Source: Actinoplanes octamycinicus (GTDB lineage Bacteria > Actinomycetota > Actinomycetes > Mycobacteriales > Micromonosporaceae). Taken from it: a DNA stretch of 64,000 bases. Made by a program: the position numbers and the translations under genes. The stretch's first letter is position 1; every line of letters starts with the position of its first letter. This document shows, piece by piece, positions 59,817 through 64,000 of the stretch. The stretch is from positions 3,019,501 to 3,083,500 of the forward strand of contig NZ_JACHNB010000001.1 in assembly GCF_014205225.1 (NCBI RefSeq). The letters run 5' to 3'. Under the pieces are notes generated by a model. The model saw only the letters and a program-made list of their open reading frames with translations, searched no databases and was not told the origin of the DNA.

Positions 59817-60760
59817 GCGGACGGGGAGGTCCGCATCGCGCGGGTGAAGTGATGGCGGAAGGTGACCGGCGAGTCGAAGCCGACCGTCGCGGCCACCTCC
59901 TCGACCGACGAGCCGGTCGTCTCCAGCAGCGCCAGGCTGGCGTGCACCCGCTGGCCGATCAGCCAGCGGATCGGCGTGGTCCCGGTGGCCCGGGCGAAAT
60001 GCCGCAGGTAGGTCCGGGCCGACATGTGCGCCCGCCGGGCCAGCACCTCGACCGTGATCGGCTCGGCCAGGTTCCCGAGCGCCCACTCCATGCTCCGGGC
60101 CAGCCGGTCGTCGGCCGGGTCGTCGGCCACCGGCGCCTCGATGAACTGGGCCTGCCCGCCGTCCCGGTGCGGTTGCACGACCAGGCGGCGGGCCACCGCG
60201 TTGGCGATCGCCGGGCCGTGGTCACGGCGGATCACGTGCAGGCACAGGTCCAGGCCGGCCGCGCTGCCCGCGCTGGTCAGCACGTCGCCGTCGTCCAGGT
60301 AGAGGACGTCCGCGTCGACCCGGACCCGGGGATGGCGGGTCCGCAGCAGCTCCGCGTAGCGCCAGTGGGTGGTGGCCCGGCGCCCGTCCAGCAGCCCGGC
60401 GCCGGCCAGCGCGAACGCGCCCGAGCAGATCGACATGATCCGGGCGCCCCGGGCGTGCGCCGACCGCAGCGTGGCGACCAGGGCGGGTGACGGGTCGGCG
60501 CGGACGTCCGGCACGCCGGGGACGATCAGCGTCCCGGCGTCCGCGAAGACGTCCAGGCCGTGCTCGGTGTGCAGGGTGGCGCCGCCGACCACCCGGACCG
60601 GGCCGGGCGTCTCGGCGCAGATGGTCAGGTCGTACCAGGGGCGGTCGAACTCCGGGCGGGGCAGGCCGAACACCTCGGAGACGATGCCCAGCTCGAACAC
60701 CGACATCCCGTCGAAGGCCAGCACGGTGACCCGTGGGCCTCTGCCGCGTATCGGATGCAT
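59777..60760 (-). CDS. GlxA-family AraC-type transcriptional regulator
   Basis: Encodes 327 residues. The DJ-1/PfpI-like domain (about 10-185) has FDGMSVFELGIVSEVFGLP, LIVPGVPD and ISICSGAFALA-like SICSGAFALAGAGLL with the elbow Cys. The C-terminal AraC HTH pair (about 225-320) includes LARRAHMSARTYLRHFARATGTTP and VAATVGFDSPVTFRHHFTRAMRTSP. It is a predicted cytoplasmic sensor-regulator, probably of the divergent rhodanese gene 71 bases away. Its 3' end overlaps the convergent membrane-protein gene. Confidence 0.93.
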   Translation of the reverse strand: MHPIRGRGPRVTVLAFDGMSVFELGIVSEVFGLPRPEFDRPWYDLTICAETPGPVRVVGGATLHTEHGLDVFADAGTLIVPGVPDVRADPSPALVATLRSAHARGARIMSICSGAFALAGAGLLDGRRATTHWRYAELLRTRHPRVRVDADVLYLDDGDVLTSAGSAAGLDLCLHVIRRDHGPAIANAVARRLVVQPHRDGGQAQFIEAPVADDPADDRLARSMEWALGNLAEPITVEVLARRAHMSARTYLRHFARATGTTPIRWLIGQRVHASLALLETTGSSVEEVAATVGFDSPVTFRHHFTRAMRTSPSAYRRAFAVSEGPS

Positions 60761-60831
60761 GGCGGGATCTTAGCGGTGGATGACATCCGCGCCACTGGGC
60801 CGGACCTCGCGGGAACGGCACGATCGGTGCC

Positions 60832-61254
60832 ATGACCAGCGCGATCGAATACTTCAGCAACCGGCTCCGCTTCGAGACCGACGTCAGCGACGTGCACCAC
60901 GACATCGAGGCCGGCACGCCCGGCATCGTGGTGATCGACAGCCGCAGCGACGAGGCCTGGCGGCAGGGGCACCTGCCGGCCGCGGTGCATCTGCCGACCG
61001 GGCAGATCGCCGCGCGGGCCGCCGAGCTGATCCCGGCGGGCAGCGCCGTCGTCACCTACTGCTGGGGGCCGGGCTGCAACGGCGCCACCCGGGCGGCCCT
61101 GGAGTTCGCCAAGCTCGGCTACCCGGTCAAGGAGATGCTGGGTGGTTACGAGTACTGGGTCCGGGAGGGCTTCCCGGTCCGCGACGAGAAAGGCGAGTGG
61201 TCCCGCCCGGCGGACGAGCTGACCGCCCCGGCCGGCGCCGCCTGCGGCTGCTGA
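60832..61254 (+). CDS. Rhodanese-like sulfurtransferase domain protein
   Basis: Encodes 140 residues, a single rhodanese domain. The active-site loop is YCWGPGCNGATRAA: C82-N-G-A-T-R87 gives the CX4R cradle with nucleophilic Cys82. IDSRSDEAWRQGHLPAAVHLP is the usual second motif. It ends CGC, adding more thiols. By family knowledge it carries persulfide sulfur. CACGAT lies seven bases before the ATG, probably a leaderless promoter. It is divergent from a GlxA-type regulator; this gene pair often occurs in actinobacteria. Confidence 0.9.
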   Translation: MTSAIEYFSNRLRFETDVSDVHHDIEAGTPGIVVIDSRSDEAWRQGHLPAAVHLPTGQIAARAAELIPAGSAVVTYCWGPGCNGATRAALEFAKLGYPVKEMLGGYEYWVREGFPVRDEKGEWSRPADELTAPAGAACGC

Positions 61255-61273
61255 CGCCGGCCCCCGGGGGCGG

Positions 61274-62497
61274 TCATCCGAGCAGCCGGGCCAGGAACTC
61301 GTTGCGGAACTTCCCGGCCGGGTCGAAGCGCCGCACCAGCGCGGCGAAGTCGGCCACCCGGGGCAGCGCCGGCGCGCTGGTGAAGATCTTGCCGAGGTGC
61401 GGGCGGGCGCCCAGCGGTGCGAGCACCCGCTCCACGTCGGCGACCACCGGCAGCACCGCCTCGGTGTCGGCGATCCAGGTGAAGTGCAGGGCCAGGCTGT
61501 CCCGCTGGTGGTTGGGCGACAGCCACAGGTCGTCGGCGGCGATCGTCCGCAGCTCGGAGACTTGCAGGACGTCCGCGACCCGCTCGCGGATCCCGGCCAC
61601 CGCGTCGATCGCGTCGTTCGCCCGGTCCAGCGGGACGTGCCACTCGGACTGCAGCTCCTCGCCGCTGCTCGGGGTGAACTCCATCCGGAAGTGCGGCAGC
61701 CGCTCGTGCCAGGGACCGGGCACGCCGCCCTGCTCGGTGCAGTTCTCGGCGGGCATGCCGGGCACCGGGTGACGCGGGCCGTCGGCCAGCGTGGCGCCGT
61801 GGAACACCGGGGCGGTCAGCGGGTCGCGCCGCTTCAGCCAGACCTGGTCGACGTCGGTGCTCGTCCAGCGGGTGAACAGGCTGACGCTGTACCCGTCGGC
61901 GAGGATCTCGGGCAGCTCCGACCGGACCGCGGCGGCCGGCAGGTTGTCGTAGACGTACTGCCGCAGCTCGAAGGCCGGCTGCACGTCCAGGGTCAGCGCG
62001 ACGACCGCGCCGAGGGCGCCGAGCGCGGCCACCGAGCCGGGGAAGTCGTCGTCGCCCCGGAACAGGGTGACCAGCTCGCCGTCGGCGCGGACGATCTCCA
62101 CGCCGGCGACCGCGGTGGCCAGGTTGCCGTTGCCGACACCGGAGCCGTGCGTGGCGGTGGCGACCGCGCCGGCCACCGAGATGTGCGGCAGCGAGGCCAT
62201 GTTGTGCAGGGCGAGGCCCTCGGCGTGCAGGCGGGCGGCGAGCTCGCCGTAGCGGATGCCGCCGTCGACCCGGACGACCCGCCGGTCCGGGGCGATCTCG
62301 ACGGTGCGCGGCAGGCCGGCCAGCGACACCAGGTCGCCGCCGGTGTCGGCGAGCCGGTTGAACGAGTGCCCGCTGCCCAGCACGCGCAGCTCGGTGGCGG
62401 CCGCGACCAGATCGCGGACCTCGTCGACGGAGCGCGGGCGGTGCACCTGCCGCGCGCCGAAGGTGATGTTGCCGGCCCAGTTCGTCAGTGGTTCCAC
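61274..62497 (-). CDS. Alditol oxidase, FAD-linked (AldO-type)
   Basis: Encodes 407 residues from a GTG with TAGGGT seven bases upstream on the coding strand (a start at 62533 is possible). Near-complete resemblance to Streptomyces AldO: LGSGHSFN with H44 at the covalent FAD site, MASLPHISVAGAVATATHGSGVGNG, VWLKRRD, NCTEQGGVPGPWHERLPHFRMEFTPSSG and the end DPAGKFRNEFL. By family knowledge it oxidises sugar alcohols such as xylitol or sorbitol, reducing oxygen to peroxide. It is cytoplasmic and stands alone. The C-terminal ALO domain supports this over plain D-arabinono-lactone oxidase. Confidence 0.9.
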   Translation of the reverse strand: MEPLTNWAGNITFGARQVHRPRSVDEVRDLVAAATELRVLGSGHSFNRLADTGGDLVSLAGLPRTVEIAPDRRVVRVDGGIRYGELAARLHAEGLALHNMASLPHISVAGAVATATHGSGVGNGNLATAVAGVEIVRADGELVTLFRGDDDFPGSVAALGALGAVVALTLDVQPAFELRQYVYDNLPAAAVRSELPEILADGYSVSLFTRWTSTDVDQVWLKRRDPLTAPVFHGATLADGPRHPVPGMPAENCTEQGGVPGPWHERLPHFRMEFTPSSGEELQSEWHVPLDRANDAIDAVAGIRERVADVLQVSELRTIAADDLWLSPNHQRDSLALHFTWIADTEAVLPVVADVERVLAPLGARPHLGKIFTSAPALPRVADFAALVRRFDPAGKFRNEFLARLLG

Positions 62498-62601
62498 CCT
62501 CGCCACCCTACGACGTGCCACATGATGGGACATCGGGGTGCGATCGGGCGTTACCCGGAGATCAAGGTCAATATTGGGTTGTCTCTAGGTGTATACGCCC
62601 A

Positions 62602-62613
62602 TAACGTTGGTCC
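62602..62613 (+). promoter_or_regulatory. Leaderless -10 element of the PadR gene
   Basis: TAACGT at 62602-62607 ends six bases before ATG 62614; no ribosome-binding site is visible. Confidence 0.5.
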
Positions 62614-63198
62614 ATGCCGTTGGATGCCTCACGGAACAGTCTGGTGCTGCCGATCCTCGGACTCCTCGGGGAGCGGCCGGCGCACGCCTACGACCTGGCC
62701 ACCCGTCTCCAGGAGCGGTACGCGTACCTCACCGCGACCCGCAGCACGGTGACCACGCTGCTCAAGTCCCTGCACCGGGCCGGCCTGGTGGCGGCGCGCG
62801 AGCCGGGGCAGGTCGGCAACCGACCACCCCGTATCGAATATGAACTGACCGAGGACGGCGTGGCCGGCTTCCGCGCCAAGGTCGAGTCCGGATTGCGGGA
62901 CACCCCGGTCGCCTCGGTCGATTTCGCGCTGGCCGTGGCGCACCTCGGTTCGCTGCCGGCGGAGCGGGCCGCCGCGCTGCTCGCCGCGCGGGCCGAGCGG
63001 CTGGACGGGGAGCGCGCCGCGCTGCCGGCCGGGGCCGGCGAGATGGCCGAGGTGCACACCCTGGAGCACGGTTACTGGTTCGGGCTGGTCACCGCCGAGC
63101 TGGCCTGGATCGCCGCGCTGGTGGAGCGGATCCGGACGGCCGAGCTGGCCTGGGCGGCCGAAGCGCCGCCGGTGGCCGTGGTGGCGGCCGCGGCCTGA
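62614..63198 (+). CDS. PadR-family transcriptional regulator
   Basis: Encodes 194 residues. The winged HTH (about 8-90) contains LPILGLLGERPAHAYDLATRL, TVTTLLKSLHRAGLVAAREPG and YELTEDGVAGF. The C-terminal helical region (about 100-190) is the PadR-type dimerisation half, longer than minimal PadR proteins. Leaderless by TAACGT six bases before the ATG. Its target is not clear: the alditol oxidase gene is divergent, 116 bases away, and is the best candidate. Confidence 0.9.
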   Translation: MPLDASRNSLVLPILGLLGERPAHAYDLATRLQERYAYLTATRSTVTTLLKSLHRAGLVAAREPGQVGNRPPRIEYELTEDGVAGFRAKVESGLRDTPVASVDFALAVAHLGSLPAERAAALLAARAERLDGERAALPAGAGEMAEVHTLEHGYWFGLVTAELAWIAALVERIRTAELAWAAEAPPVAVVAAAA

Positions 63199-63276
63199 CT
63201 TCGGTTTTCAGGGATATCTCCGTCCTGCCCGGTTTAGAGTCGGTGCGTCTGTGCGGCCGACCGAGGAGGGCAGGTC

Positions 63277-64000
63277 ATGGCTTCCATCGTGATCGCGGAG
63301 GACGACCGGGACATCGCCGAGTTGCTCACCACGGTGATGACCAGTGCCGGGCACACTGTGCGGATCGCCGCGGACGGGGCATCGGCGTTGGAGGCGATCG
63401 GCAGCACCGCCCCCGACCTGGTCATCCTCGACCATCACATGCCCGGGATGAGCGGTCTCGAGGTGGCCGACCGGCTGCGCGCCGACCAGGCCACCGCGTC
63501 CATCCCGATGATCATGATGTCCGCCGCCACCCCGGCCGGGGCCCGGCAGCTGTGCGACGTGACCATCTCCAAGCCGGTCCGCCCGAAACACCTGATCGAG
63601 GCGGTGAACGAGCTGCTGGCGGCGTACCCGGCCGGCCAGCACCCGCCGGTCGCGCACCCGGACGCCGCCGCTCACCTGGCCGACGTGCCCCGGCTGCTGG
63701 CCGTCTCCGACTTCCTGACCCGCCCGGCGCGAGCCGCCGGGCTGGACGCGTTCGCCGAGCGGCTGGCCCGGCTCACCGGCACGCCGACCGCCGCGGTCAC
63801 CCTGGTGCTCAACGACACCGTGGTGGTGGCCGGGTCGTACGGGCTGCCGACGTGGGTCCGGGAGGCGGGCGGGGTGCCGGCCGAGTGGTCGCCGGACTCG
63901 ATCGTGGTGGCCGAGGACGTGCCGGTGCTGATCGGCGACAGCGAGGAGAGCGAGGAGTACGCGAGCAGCCCGCTCTTCGCGGTCAGCGGGATCCGCTCCT
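63277..64000 (+). CDS. Response regulator with receiver and GAF-like domain, 3' truncated
   Basis: The frame runs off the window at base 64000, giving 241 visible residues. ATG has GAGGAGGG seven bases upstream. The receiver domain (1-120) has the acidic pair D9/D10, phosphoacceptor D52 in DLVILDHHMPG and Lys in ISKPVRP. After a linker, residues about 150-241 look like the start of a GAF domain (FAERLARLTGTPTAAVTLVLND). Output beyond that is not in the window; a histidine kinase, phosphatase or GGDEF domain is possible. Confidence 0.85.
   Translation, partial: MASIVIAEDDRDIAELLTTVMTSAGHTVRIAADGASALEAIGSTAPDLVILDHHMPGMSGLEVADRLRADQATASIPMIMMSAATPAGARQLCDVTISKPVRPKHLIEAVNELLAAYPAGQHPPVAHPDAAAHLADVPRLLAVSDFLTRPARAAGLDAFAERLARLTGTPTAAVTLVLNDTVVVAGSYGLPTWVREAGGVPAEWSPDSIVVAEDVPVLIGDSEESEEYASSPLFAVSGIRS

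Overview
The window is a very GC-rich actinobacterial chromosome segment, most likely from Actinoplanes or a close relative in the Micromonosporaceae. This rests on high third-position GC, many GTG starts, leaderless promoters, XRE/DUF5753 plus DUF397 pairs, a FIMAH-like membrane protein, a ROK-regulated sugar locus and a glycoside hydrolase-rich gene set. The placement comes from family content only; there is no rRNA gene. Both ends cut through genes.

Layout. 1-5.7 kb: the tail of a CopD-type copper protein and a 1510-residue repeat-rich membrane protein. 5.7-15 kb: an AlkZ-like glycosylase, oligoribonuclease, tRNA-His, a SigE-family sigma factor with a putative anti-sigma partner, a lipoprotein, a GNAT enzyme, two tandem L,D-transpeptidases, and two near-identical tRNA-Lys(CTT) genes flanking a SEC-C protein. 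15-22.6 kb: a GH9 lipoprotein, an FMN reductase, a sulfatase, a broken two-component remnant, a free-standing intein-like LAGLIDADG endonuclease and a P450. 22.6-30.5 kb: a FIMAH-like membrane protein, then a translationally coupled NfeD / flotillin / 1600-residue AAA ATPase operon on the minus strand. 30.6-38.5 kb: an XRE regulator and SDR, divergent DUF305 and LVIVD-repeat genes, a PAS-GGDEF membrane protein and two unknowns. 38.5-39.5 kb: about 1 kb of repeats ending in a perfect 26-bp hairpin. 39.6-46.8 kb: a secreted trypsin-like protease, DUF397/XRE pair, a GPP34-APC-GNAT operon, a low-GC stretch and a LysE exporter.

46.9-59.2 kb is a sugar-utilisation locus: GH3, ROK regulator, Tat/lipoprotein solute-binding protein, two permeases, GH95 and GH42. 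No ATPase is encoded, so a shared genomic ATPase is likely. A 12-bp sequence, AAACTAAAGTCA, lies in both divergent control regions and is probably the ROK operator. GH95 with GH42 and GH3 suggests uptake and trimming of fucosylated or galactosylated oligosaccharides. 59.2-64 kb: a membrane-anchored unknown, a GlxA-type regulator divergent from a rhodanese, an AldO-like alditol oxidase, a PadR regulator and a truncated REC-GAF protein.

Most noteworthy: the orphan intein-like gene with apparently lost splice residues, the NfeD-flotillin-ATPase operon, the shared ROK operator, the repeat array with its 26-bp hairpin, and a tandem repeat that splits a carbohydrate-binding domain in the GH3 enzyme. 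Roles are inferred from family resemblance read by eye; no database search was possible.
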